The notes under the pieces were generated by a model. It worked only from the letters and a program-made list of their open reading frames with translations. It did not search any database and was not told where the DNA came from. From Anthostomella pinea (taxonomy: Eukaryota; Ascomycota; Sordariomycetes; Xylariales; Xylariaceae): a stretch of DNA of 64,000 bases. The stretch is from the NCBI GenBank assembly GCA_963556695.1, contig CAUWAG010000004.1, positions 4,154,001 to 4,218,000 of the forward strand, written 5' to 3'. This document shows positions 34,970 to 45,216 of this stretch, in pieces. Position numbers and translations under genes: made by a program. Every line of letters begins with the position of its first letter. Positions within the stretch are counted from its first letter, which is position 1.

Positions 34970-36032
34970 GGTGGCCGAATCGACTGCTTGCCATTCGTTC
35001 AAAAAGTGTACGTAAGAGAGAATGTGAAATCCACGAGCAAGTTGAAAGACCATGACTACGGGAGAATCGTTGTTCAAGCGTGTAGTGCTTGGACGTTGTC
35101 AAGGTATATATGTCTTACACAGGTGACGGGGCGACATATGAGTGTGAGCCGGAAGCACGTCAGGAAGTAACGAAGGTTTCCCGCTTGCTTAAACCGCAAA
35201 GAGAGGAATGGGTATGTAGCCAACTCACGTCGATATCACGTTTCCAATGTCCTGTTACCGGTCTCCTGGGTTGCTCTTCAAGGGGTCCATTGGTCGACCG
35301 TACCCCCTTGGGTCGTAAGGACCTGCGAGTGTTTCACTCGATCGGTTCGACCATGCAGCAGCATCGTGGTCAACCGGGGACACATTTTGATTTACACGAC
35401 GTTCTTCTCCCGCTGGCGGGCCGAAGTGGCGCGATCGAGGCAGTGGTATGGTCCATATAAGCTACGGTTCGCGTGTTGGGCCGTGTGGGTGAATACTGTC
35501 TAGAGCAAGGTATGCTCTAGACACAACTCACTGTGGAGGCTGCAGCTGCCAACGGAGAGCGCATCAGCCGATGATCGTCCCGATGACGTTCACCGTCGCT
35601 ACCATTCACCGCCAGGGTTCGTAGATGAGCAACGCTCAATCACATTATCACACTCGTGCCGAGCCGGCTGCCTCTTTCGGCCTCCCTGGACCGGGGTCAC
35701 CGAATATCCGGGTCAATCCAATCTCGGCCCGGTATACGCTGCAGAGACCGTTGTCCAATAATCAATGCTGCCGGTGCTCGACAAGGGAGTCTATACCCCT
35801 CTATACTGTGCCAGCGTTCCGTGGAAAGTGGGACGACGAGCAGCATGCTGCACCAAGCATGACCCTCCCTTGAGCCCACGGTTACATTTCGTTCTCTCTC
35901 GAGACCCCGCTGCTCTCTTGCCTCTACCTGCATCTTTAATCTTTATTCTCTCCTCGCTCTTCACTCTCAACACCCCTTCATGCTCGAAACCACTGAATCG
36001 AATACACCTCTGTGTCGTACGTATCAGACGCC
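34970..36032. other. divergent promoter region of the rhodopsin-domain gene and the P450
   Basis: 1.06 kb without a coding frame of recognisable content. Confidence 0.5.
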
Positions 36033-38185
36033 ATGGAAATCCCTACCCACATGACCGGTATCCTAGGATCACTGGGCACGGATTCTCTCAAGCAGATTGG
36101 CAGCCAAGTATTCACAATCCGTGCCATATTCATCGGCCTTGCTGTTCTGTTGCTTGTACTGGTGCGGCGTCGCTACTCGTCGATCTATCGGATACCTGGG
36201 CCTTTCGGAGCCTCCCTCTCGCGCTTATGGCACGTTCGCCAGATCATCAGGGTTGACCAGAATCTGAGGCTCGTAGAGCAGCACGATAAACACGGTAAGC
36301 GCACCTTGTTGATTTTGGAAGCCCGCTTGTGCTGAACATGGCCTAATACTAACGGGAACAATTCAAAGGACACTTTGTCCGACTTTCCCACAAGAAGTGA
36401 GCGTCAGTCATCCGGATGGCATCAAGAAACTCCTGTTGGCGCCAGTACCAAAGGTAGGCCAGTATCCTCACCAGCCTGACTAGTAACTGACCCAAGCGCA
36501 AGGGCGACTGGTACAAGGTCTTCTGTTTCCCCGACTATCGCTACATAGCTCCTATCGCGGGCACGTATAAGATGATTTCCTCTCTGTGACCCAAGGCTCC
36601 CTTTATCCTACGCTCAGAGCTCATTCTAACATGTCGATAGCAAGTAAATATCGTGGGCGCTGCCCATCTATCACAAAACCACAGTCTACGAGAACTAACT
36701 AGAGATTTTACCTGGTGCTAGTTGACCGACCCTGCGCAGAAAATCGAAAGGTCCAAGTTTCTGGCATCGGGATTCCTCCTACACAACGTGCTGCAGGGCG
36801 AAAATTGCATGAACCAGAACATCGAGAAGTTCCTCAATTGAATGGACCAGTAAGGCCACTCGTTCAGCGCCCTTGGACATCTCCGCTGATGAACACCGGC
36901 ATACAGGTACGCCGAGAGTCATGAAGGAATGGAGCTGGACAAGTTTTTCACCTACGTTGCTTTCGACATCACGGGCGAGATGCTGTTCTCGAAGCCCTTT
37001 GGGTTCCTGGATAAGGGCGAAGACGTCTGTGGTGCCATCGCCATGAACGTCGGTCTTGAAGTCTATCTTGCCATCTTCGGCTTCTACCGTTGGGTCCACT
37101 GGCTTGTCGCCAACCCGCTCGTAACCTGGACCCAACTCGTGCCGTGAGTAAAGAACACCTTCCAAGCTCGAGTACGCTTCATCGAGACTGATGTGTAGTT
37201 TGAAACCACTGCAGCATGGGCCACCTGTTCCACACGGCGAACAGCGCCCTGAGCGAGCGGCAGAAGAACCCTGACGCTCGGTTTGATGTAGCTGCCCATT
37301 GGTTCAGAGGCCTGGCCAGAGCAGAAAAGGAGAACTCGCCGCATTTCAACCTCCGGGCCCTTCAGGCCGCCGCCAGCTCCAATGTCGGCGCCGGCTCGGA
37401 CACGGTGTCTTGCGGCCTGCAGAGTTTCGTGTACCACATGATACGTCACCCAGGGGAGTGGCAGAGGGTCCGGGACGAGATCGATGCGGCTCATAAGCTG
37501 GGACGTTGTGGCCAGCGCGTCGTGCTTTACGAGGATGCGTCACAGCTGCCGTACTTGCAAGCTTGCATCAAGGTAGGCTTTGCTAACAATCTGGTGCCAG
37601 TGTTATGCTGATATTTGCGAAAGGAAGCACTAAGGATCTTCTGCCCTGTTCCCAGTAAGTCTTGTAGAAGCCGAACCAGCAGCGGGGTGCTCACATGGTT
37701 GCTATGGTCGGCTTACCGTCTTTTCTCTCACTTAGTGGGACTTCCACGACTGGCACCAAAGGGAGGCATCACGATTGGCGACCAGTTCTTCTCTGAAGGT
37801 GTCACTCTGACCATCAGCCCCTTCGTATACCACTCCTCGAAGTAACTCTGGGGCCCCGACGCCCGCGAGTTCAGGCCGGACCGATGGCTTGAACCAGATG
37901 CCGCGAATAGGGACAAGTATTTCATTCCAGCAAGTCCCCCCTCCCCCCCCTCCCATCCAAACTATCAGTGTGTTTGACCGTCGTCTGACACGCCTGTCGT
38001 AGTGGGGCATGGGATATGCTTCCTGCCCTGGTCAACATATAGCTCGTGTTCAGCTTACCAAGATCACCGCGACGGTTGTGCGGGACTACGATATCAGGCA
38101 GGTGGATCCGAAACAGGAGTGGACGTGGTCTGCTTATTTCACCGTCGTCCCGCACGACTGGCCTGTCTACATCAGTAAGCGTTGA
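36033..38185 (+). pseudogene. cytochrome P450 monooxygenase, disrupted
   Basis: Conserved P450 blocks follow in order: an N-terminal anchor (IRAIFIGLAVLLLVLV), YRIPGPFGASLSRLW, EVSVSHPDGIKKLLL, IERSKFLASGF, VAFDITGEMLFSKPFGFL, the helix-I SNVGAGSDTVS, KEALRIF (ExxR region), the PDRWLEP region and the heme-binding WGMGYASCPGQHI, ending YISKR. Exons include 36033-36294, 36369-36453 and 38003-38185. Three lesions break it: a 1-nt loss in the C run at 36387-36389 (frame lost between VRLS and QEVSV), TGA at 36839-36841 where Trp is expected, and TAA at 37843-37845 where Glu is expected before LWGPDAREF. The last intron (37930-38002) has a GC donor. The region 36550-36720 could not be resolved into exons. 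It resembles the pisatin-demethylase/benzoate-hydroxylase-like fungal P450s. The substrate is unknown. Confidence 0.82.
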
Positions 38186-38632
38186 AGGCGTAAGTGTATT
38201 TGACTGCGCTGCGTGGAGAGTCCGAGGGTAAGACAGGTTGGGGAAGCTTCCGATAAAGATTTGAAGAAATCTGGAAGGTATATGCTCACTGGAGGTTCTT
38301 GGATGATCCAGCAGGAAGATAGATTGAGTAGAGGGAGGGAATGGTGTAACCTAAAGTGTAGCATGATATTAATACGGGCGCGATGATTTAACAACTCAAT
38401 AATGTGCAGTCCGGACACTGCCTACCACGAACACCGTCGAGATTCTTGAGAAATTGTCCAATGGGCTGGTGTGGTCGACACTTGCTTTCTCCCTGGTGTC
38501 GACACTTCGCCCTTGCAGCATACATGGTAATCTTCGGCCTGCATGGAGCCGCTTTGAATATTGTCACTTTGAGCATAGCAAGTTCTGCTGCGCCGGAATT
38601 TATGTGCATTACGTCGTCGACATTGTGAACGG
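38186..38632. other. intergenic between convergent P450 and esterase
   Basis: No gene was seen. Confidence 0.5.
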
Positions 38633-40548
38633 CTACAGAACGCCAGGCTCTTGCCTCTCGTCAACCTTGCGCGCCAACGGCTCGACCTCCATCGCCTTCA
38701 TCTCAAAGCTAGGATCCAGCAACTCGCGCTTAAGAATGCATAACTGGAAGGCAAACTCTCCCCAGCTCTCGATCAAGTCCTTCCCACCCAGGTCTCGAAT
38801 ACTTTCCCACCTGCTGTAGCCACGCCTAGCATCTTGACTCGGATTCGACAGCGTCGCCTCCCCTCCGCCAAAGAGCATGATACTCTGCTCATGCCCAAAA
38901 GCAGGCCAAGGGCTGTCACCAGAGGCAAAACGGAGCCAAAGAGCGGCCATCCTCGCGGCTTGCTTTTGCTGTGCTGGAGGTAGGGTGTGCCGTAGGACGT
39001 TCCAGATGTAGATGTTCTCGAGCGAATGATGTGCGAGACCGCCCCATTCGTTATCGTATCTCGACGGCTCGTCAAAATGGTATGCGTAGCAGTGGGGGTT
39101 TGCTCGCATGAAATCGTAGTTCGGGGCCAAGCTGATGATGTGCGTGAGCAGGAGGCCGAGAAAGGCAGTTCTTGGCGATACTTACTACATGGCGTCCGTG
39201 GTCATCTTCTCTATTTTGTCGAAGACCTCCGCTTTGGGAGTCTCGGAAGAGATTGAGTACAAATCCAGTATCTTCTTGGCTTGGTCAGGAGCGAAGAAAG
39301 AAGCGGCAAGTTTGGTGACAGAAGCGCCATCGTGATGCCGGAAAGCCTTGTTCCAGATGATGCATTCGTTCGCCGCATCGCCGACCATGACCCTGGGACA
39401 CCAAGATGGTGCTTTTACCGAATTGAAATCTGACCATGATGGCATCTTACCCGGTATGAGCACGCCGTCATCGCACAAGGCCATGGTTATCACAGGCGCG
39501 ATGAACACCGGGACCATTGCGGCAATCAAGTCTTCCTCTGAAACGTTGAGAAGATATGTTAGACGGTCTTGGGGCGACAATTCCATTGGACAGCCCAGAG
39601 TCTGCAACATCTTTTCGTAAAGGACTTGATACTCAGACTCGGACATTATACCACAGAGAGGCAGGAGTCCGGACTGTAGGATGGCGCCGGAAAACAAGGG
39701 CTCGTCGCGAAGGATGTGGGCGTTGACGGAGACTGTAGAGGTTAGTGTGTGCGACGGGGTAGAAAACGCAACGGTCTGGGAGGGAGGATGTCATACCACC
39801 TCCAGCACTTTGTCCAAATGCAGTGATACGATCTGGATCACCGCCAAAGGCCGAGATGTGCTGCTTTACCCAACGAAGTGCTTCCACCTGATCCCAAATG
39901 CCATAGTTCCCCACGCCCTCCTCGCCAAACGAAGCGTTGTACTCCCGGATCTCCTTACTGGCAAGAAAGCCCAGCACTCCCAGGCGGTAGTTCAGTGATA
40001 TGATAATGGCCGGACTGCCGGCTTCATCCCGTGAAACATCAGCGAGCACGCGGCCGTCGTAGATGGCGGCAGACCCGGCGGCATAAGCGAAAGCGCCGCC
40101 ATGGAAGAAAACCATGACCGGAAGGCCCTTTAAGCGCGGATCCTGGGGCGGGAAAGGAACACTGATGTTGAGATTCAGACATTCTGTCGATGAAGTCGAC
40201 GGCGCGGCGGCTGCCCATGGCCGCTGGGGCGGAACTGGTATCGGGTAGAAGTCGCGCGGAGGCTGTGGGCAGTACGGTCTTCAAATTCACAAGCTGATCA
40301 GTCACCGTCACTACTTACTTAGTAGTCGAGACATACCCAAGAGTGGTAGCATCCAGGACGTGGTCCGGCCAAGGCGTGGGAGCAGAGCGCGGCCTCCTGA
40401 ACCTCCCAGGGATGGTCGCAAACGGGATGCCGAGATATTGGCATGTGTTTCCGTCGTAGCAGAGTCCCTTTGCGCGGCCCAGAGTTGGCACAGCCAGTTC
40501 CACGCTACTCACCGCGATGGCTTCGAGATCCTGGGTGACGGGCGACAT
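38633..40548 (-). CDS. type-B carboxylesterase/lipase family hydrolase
   Basis: Four exons (40548-40337, 40278-39797, 39732-39186, 39131-38633) join to 579 residues, with three 54-64-nt introns in phase. The alpha/beta-hydrolase features are the oxyanion loop VFFHGGAFAYAAGS, the nucleophile elbow AFGQSAGG (Ser228), a likely acid in GDAANECIIW and a likely base in GGLAHHSLENIY. LGIPFATIPGRFRRP near the N-terminus and ECLNLNI are type-B signatures. No clear signal peptide follows ATG 40548 (MSPVTQDLEA), so a cytosolic location is likely unless an upstream exon exists. It hydrolyses carboxylic esters; the substrate is unknown. It is divergent from the Zn2Cys6 regulator, with 503 bp between the starts. 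Confidence 0.85.
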
Positions 40549-41051
40549 GATCGGATCGTTGGGATTTTGAATTCTTCGTGCCCAATGCCGCCAGCGCGGC
40601 AAAGAGACGCTTGCATCATCTATATACACAACTCAAGAGCGCTCTCCGAGTCTCTGTGGCCACTGGCATGGCACTCCTGGCAAACAAAAGCGGATCGGAA
40701 TCTATTAGTTGATAGCCTCAGCTAAATCAAAAGGATGTCCCAACAACTGGACGCTACGATAGGGACCTCGGGAATGATCGGGAAACAGTCCCCGGGCCCG
40801 GGTGTTGGCGGCGTTTCGGGTTTCGGGTCATCTTATCGCTCACCTTATCTTTCCCGACCTGGAGCTTATCTTGCCCTCTGGTATCCCATATCCCGTATCC
40901 TCAGGCGAACCGTGGGACCCCTTTTCCGATTTCGCATCTCGCATCTCCCTCGCTCACAAACCGCACACCACGTACCTCGCATCTCACGGCTTTCACTCTT
41001 CGCCGTCGTCTTCTCTGCGCCGCCGTCACTGGTGCATGCCTGCCTCTCGTC
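40549..41051. promoter_or_regulatory. shared divergent promoter: esterase / Zn2Cys6 regulator
   Basis: About 500 bp separate the two start codons, with T/C-rich tracts toward the regulator. No specific binding site was identified. A shared control region is inferred from geometry only. Confidence 0.4.
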
Positions 41052-43130
41052 ATGCGCACGGCCATAGCGTGTCAATACTGTCGCAGGTCCAAGATCAAGT
41101 GTCACCATGATGGCGTCGCTCCATGTCGCGCGTGCACCAGTGCCCCCCGAACGGATTGCCTTCTCAGTGGGCCCATCATCAAGAACAGGCTCCGCCAGGT
41201 CAACTCGGAGGAGGCCGACGGCGGCCCAGCTGGAGGCACGCCAGGAACACACGATGCCTCCCCGGCCCGACCACCTGCACATGCACCCCGACCCGCAAAG
41301 CGACCCAGGCTGGAGGGGCCTGGGAGCCCTGTGAGCCCTGTGCAGGACGGGTCGCTAGTCGTTTCCGCCATCGCGTTGCCAAATCTGCCTGCGCCTGCGT
41401 TGCTGCTCCAGGCTTCCAATCTACTGCAGAGCCTCTTTCCTGAGTTTGGATTCTTGCATCGCCCGTCGTTTACTGACGAGCTTCTGGAAGGCCGCGTGGA
41501 GCCCATGAGGCTGCATGCAATCCTTTCCGTGACCGCTCGATTCGTGCCCACACTGGTCTCTCAGCATGGAGGGCCTGAAGCCGCAGGTGGCTTCTATGCC
41601 GCGAGGGCTGAGACTGCCGTCATGCTTCGCGTCCTCGACAGTCCAGATGTTGGAACTATTCAATCATTGTTATTGGTTGCTCTCCATCATTGGGGTGCTT
41701 GCAATGGCTCTCGCGCGTGGATGCTGGCTGGTATAGCCGTCAGAATGACGCAAGCCATGATGCCCAAATTAGATGAGCCCAACAAACTCAGGGACGCGTC
41801 TCCTGGTGGTGCTGGAAGCAATGCCGCGCACCGTACCTCGCAAGAGTGCATCCGCCGCACCATATGGGCTGCCTCTGTCGTCGATTGCCTCTTGAGCGGT
41901 GGCAAGCATCGACCGCAGAGTTTTCAGGCCGCCAGGCTCGATCTATCCATGCCGGTTGGCGAAGACGATTTTGCCTTCCAGACCGAGCCTGACAAGCCTC
42001 CGCCGCACCTGCTGCGTTTGGCGCTGAGCACATCTGAGGAGATGACAGTGGCTCGGAAACGTGACGACTGTGATAATAGCCTACTTCTCATCATCAAGGG
42101 TATGGATATCTGGTCGACGCTCTCTTCTTGGATATGCGCCGGCGGCCGCCAACTGGAGCCAGTTGACGCTCAAAGCTCACCATGGAATGAAGGGAGCTTC
42201 TGGAGTAGAATGAAGAAGGCATTGGATCGCTGGTATTCATCCATGTCTGACAAGCTCCACTACTCTCCAAGTGGCAACAACCTACAAGCCCATATTGCCC
42301 ACGGCCAGGGACAGCAATTCGTCTTCGTCAACCTCATTTTCCATCTCAACCAACTATTCCTCCACCGCGAGTACATTCCTTTCTTGCCGCACAGGTGCGC
42401 ATCCCCGGTAGGGCCGATCGATCCTCCTCTACTCGTTGATCAGCCCCCTGACGGTTGGTGGGTTGCGAATTCCAACATACTCTTCCAGTCGGCCACATGC
42501 ATCGTCGATCTTCTAAGAGCGGCATCCAAACGCGGCGTTGAACTCAGGACCGTATTCGTTGCATTCTGCATGTATTCTGCCGCTTCCACACTTCTCTATG
42601 CGCAGGCTTGGCCATACATGGCACCGAATACAGAAATGCGGCAAGAGGATCTGCGCTGGGCTATGGATTGGTTAGAAGATACAGGTACACTTTGGAAGAT
42701 CGTCCAAGGATGGAAGCAAACGCTGTCCACGGTTTCGGCCATCTACGAAAGTGTCAAGGCCGATGCATCGCGGTTCCCGCACCTCGGTAGGCACGGGCTA
42801 GAAGATCTGGAGGATCGCATAAACCGATTTGCTGAGATACCGCCTTCCGGGACCGACGCAGATAGCACTACGCCAGGAGGTGAACACGCGGCGGCAACAC
42901 TGTTGGACCTTTCTCGGCACAGTCGACCACTGGACGCCGTGGACGGGAGGGCGCTACGCCGTACCGGAGGTGAACTTAACGGACGGCAATGGCCTGGCTC
43001 AGAAGGTCAACATCACGAATATGGCTTCGATGACTATGACACAAACGCTTCCCTTGACCCTGACCTGCTCGCTTCGATCATGGACGGGTCAATGGCTGAC
43101 ATGTTGCAAATACCCTTGGGTGATTACTGA
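41052..43130 (+). CDS. Zn2Cys6 transcription factor with fungal-specific domain
   Basis: This is one exon of 692 residues from ATG 41052. The binuclear zinc cluster is at the very N-terminus: Cys7, Cys10, Cys17, Cys25, Cys28 and Cys36, with the basic RRSKIKC between. A Pro/Ala-rich linker with a basic patch (AKRPRLEG) follows. Residues ~110-500 form the fungal transcription factor middle homology region, including LLQSLFPEFGFLHRPSF, RLHAILSVTARF and the HHWGACNGSRAWMLAGIAVRM helix. The C-terminus is acidic (YDTNASLDPDLLASIMDG), as in activation domains. It lies head-to-head with the esterase and tail-to-tail with the aminotransferase. It is plausibly the local regulator of this block (inference). 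Confidence 0.9.
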   Translation: MRTAIACQYCRRSKIKCHHDGVAPCRACTSAPRTDCLLSGPIIKNRLRQVNSEEADGGPAGGTPGTHDASPARPPAHAPRPAKRPRLEGPGSPVSPVQDGSLVVSAIALPNLPAPALLLQASNLLQSLFPEFGFLHRPSFTDELLEGRVEPMRLHAILSVTARFVPTLVSQHGGPEAAGGFYAARAETAVMLRVLDSPDVGTIQSLLLVALHHWGACNGSRAWMLAGIAVRMTQAMMPKLDEPNKLRDASPGGAGSNAAHRTSQECIRRTIWAASVVDCLLSGGKHRPQSFQAARLDLSMPVGEDDFAFQTEPDKPPPHLLRLALSTSEEMTVARKRDDCDNSLLLIIKGMDIWSTLSSWICAGGRQLEPVDAQSSPWNEGSFWSRMKKALDRWYSSMSDKLHYSPSGNNLQAHIAHGQGQQFVFVNLIFHLNQLFLHREYIPFLPHRCASPVGPIDPPLLVDQPPDGWWVANSNILFQSATCIVDLLRAASKRGVELRTVFVAFCMYSAASTLLYAQAWPYMAPNTEMRQEDLRWAMDWLEDTGTLWKIVQGWKQTLSTVSAIYESVKADASRFPHLGRHGLEDLEDRINRFAEIPPSGTDADSTTPGGEHAAATLLDLSRHSRPLDAVDGRALRRTGGELNGRQWPGSEGQHHEYGFDDYDTNASLDPDLLASIMDGSMADMLQIPLGDY

Positions 43131-43241
43131 CCTAGTACAAATCTAATGTCACAAGATACTGAACTCAATACCAGTATTGGAGACGTCTCAGCCAACGACA
43201 CCATGCCAAGTCATGAATTGTGCACAATGTTTACATTTAAG

Positions 43242-44714
43242 TTATTGGGGTCTGGATACGACCCTTCTATATGCCTCCAAGACTGTACGGGTGATCGCCT
43301 CAATCTCTGCTTCTGTGACGGTGAAAGGAGGGGCGATCAGTACGTGGTCGCCCTTGACACCATCGAGGGTACCAGCTCCTGGGTATATGTTGACACCGAG
43401 CTCGAGCGCTTCCCGCTGCACCGAAGGGCCAATCTTCAGTGCTGGATCGAACGGTGTCCTGGTAGACTTGTCTTGGACGAACTCAATCCCCCAGAAGAGA
43501 CCGCGACCACGAATCTCGCCGACATGAGGCTCATCCGCCAGTCTCTGTTTCAAGCCCATCTCGAGCCGCTTGCCCATTTCCGCGCACCTTTGCACCAGAC
43601 CTTCGCGTCTGACGATGCTTTGAACGGCAAGGGCAGCAGCGCACGACATGGGATGGGCTTGGTATGTGTGGCCATGGTTGAAGCATCCGGTGCCCTGGTC
43701 TAGCTGGTCGATGATGTCTTGGTGGACCAAGATGCCGGCGATTGGCGCATAGCCTCCTCCCAGGCCCTTACCGATTGTCATGATGTCCGGCGATGCATCG
43801 CCGTCCTCCTGTTCCCACGCCATCGTGGTACCGGTCCGGCCCATACCGCACATGACTTCGTCCAATACGAACAGCGCACCATGCTTCCTGCACACGGCTT
43901 TCATTGCGGAGAAGTAGCCCGGCGGAGCTGTTATACATCCACTGGTCGCACCGCCCACAGTTTCGGCAACGAAGGCTATGACGCGCTGCGGGCCAACCCG
44001 GGTGAATTCATCGTCCAGCTCTGCAGCGAGGCGTCGAACATACTGCGCGTCCGATTCGCCGCTCCGTTGGTATTGGTAGGGATAGCAAGGGCTCACGTGG
44101 CTGACATTGGGCATCAAAATGTCCTTGTAGGGAACCAGACGCGAGACGTTGTTGGACAGACTCATTGGGCCCCAAGTGTTGCCGTGATATGCCTGCCTCC
44201 GGGCGATAAAGTGCGTCCTCTGGGGATCGTTACGCTCGAAGAAGAACTGGCGAGCGATCTTCATGGCACCATCGTTTGCTTCGCTACCACTGCCGAGGAA
44301 GAAGGCTTTGCTGAGGCCTCCCGGTTTGTGGCCAACTAGGAGTTTGGCGAGATCCTCGGCTGCCTGTGTTGTGTACGACAGAGTGTGGACGTATGCGACA
44401 GTGGCAGCTTGCTCTGTCATTGCCGCGACCACCTCCTTATTTCCGTGTCCGAGGATGGCGACGGCAGCTCCACCGCAGGCGTCGAGGATTCTTGTGCCAT
44501 CGTGAAGAGTAAGGTAGTTTTGCGATGCACTCGCCACTACAACCGGCTGCTCATGGAACGACCGATGTAGCAAAGACGGCCTGGGCTGTGTTGACCAGTA
44601 GGCTTTGTTACGCTCGACTATCGAGGTTCCGGTGCAAGGGGCGGCCTTTTGCGGTTGACCGGATGCTTCATAGGGCTCATCCAGCAGCGTCGGTATGAGA
44701 AGTGCGGGTGCCAT
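43242..44714 (-). CDS. class-III PLP-dependent aminotransferase
   Basis: This is one exon of 490 residues from ATG 44714 to TAA 43242. Fold-type I aminotransferase features are visible: the phosphate-binding GSGSEANDGA (141-150), ARRQAYHGNT (171-180), the PLP-ring Asp285 in LFVLDEVMCGMGRTG, and the Schiff-base Lys316 in IMTIGKGLGGGYAP. Next come HGHTYQAHPMSCAAA and a C-terminal GRGLFWGIEFV. The family (omega-aminotransferase/4-aminobutyrate type) moves a terminal or side-chain amino group from an amine or amino acid to a keto acid. The substrate cannot be fixed from sequence. It starts 502 bp from the divergent permease and ends 112 bp from the regulator. Confidence 0.92.
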   Translation of the reverse strand: MAPALLIPTLLDEPYEASGQPQKAAPCTGTSIVERNKAYWSTQPRPSLLHRSFHEQPVVVASASQNYLTLHDGTRILDACGGAAVAILGHGNKEVVAAMTEQAATVAYVHTLSYTTQAAEDLAKLLVGHKPGGLSKAFFLGSGSEANDGAMKIARQFFFERNDPQRTHFIARRQAYHGNTWGPMSLSNNVSRLVPYKDILMPNVSHVSPCYPYQYQRSGESDAQYVRRLAAELDDEFTRVGPQRVIAFVAETVGGATSGCITAPPGYFSAMKAVCRKHGALFVLDEVMCGMGRTGTTMAWEQEDGDASPDIMTIGKGLGGGYAPIAGILVHQDIIDQLDQGTGCFNHGHTYQAHPMSCAAALAVQSIVRREGLVQRCAEMGKRLEMGLKQRLADEPHVGEIRGRGLFWGIEFVQDKSTRTPFDPALKIGPSVQREALELGVNIYPGAGTLDGVKGDHVLIAPPFTVTEAEIEAITRTVLEAYRRVVSRPQ

Positions 44715-45216
44715 TGTCGAATCGACGTCGATGCTGGTGAAGTTGAAAGAACGTCAATGGGGAAATGCCAATGAGAGCCAGGGAGTGAGCAATAGTAGTA
44801 GGTCTTGCAGTGTACATGTATTCATGTTGGCAAGATGGAGGGTTTGGTGAGTCGGGTTTCGCGTATGCGAAAGCCGAGCAGGTCCATTGAGACCCGAAAG
44901 ATCGGGACTGATACGACTCATACCCGAGAGACTGATGTGACTGATACCGGGAATATCCATCGAAATGCAATCCTTCTTGCTCTTCCATAATCTAATTCAC
45001 TGATACCCGGCACACTAGCTCCCTTCCTTATCTCGCCAACATTGAAGTCGGGCAGAACATGTGCAAAGTATATCTCTATGTAAAGAGAGCAAGACGCGGC
45101 CGTGAGGATGAGGATGAGATGCAGACCCCCCTTTCTCGGTGCAACACCTGCATCCGCACTTATTCTCGAACAACCTCTGCCAACTGTTTAGCTCCCCTAC
45201 ATTGTGCTCGACCAAC
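44715..45216. promoter_or_regulatory. shared divergent promoter: aminotransferase / permease
   Basis: 502 bp lie between the two start codons. Near 44880-44945 there are repeated GAGACCCGAAAG/ATACCCGAGAG-like strings and near-palindromic CCCG-CGGG spacing that could bind a Zn2Cys6 protein. This is weak and unverified. Confidence 0.4.
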
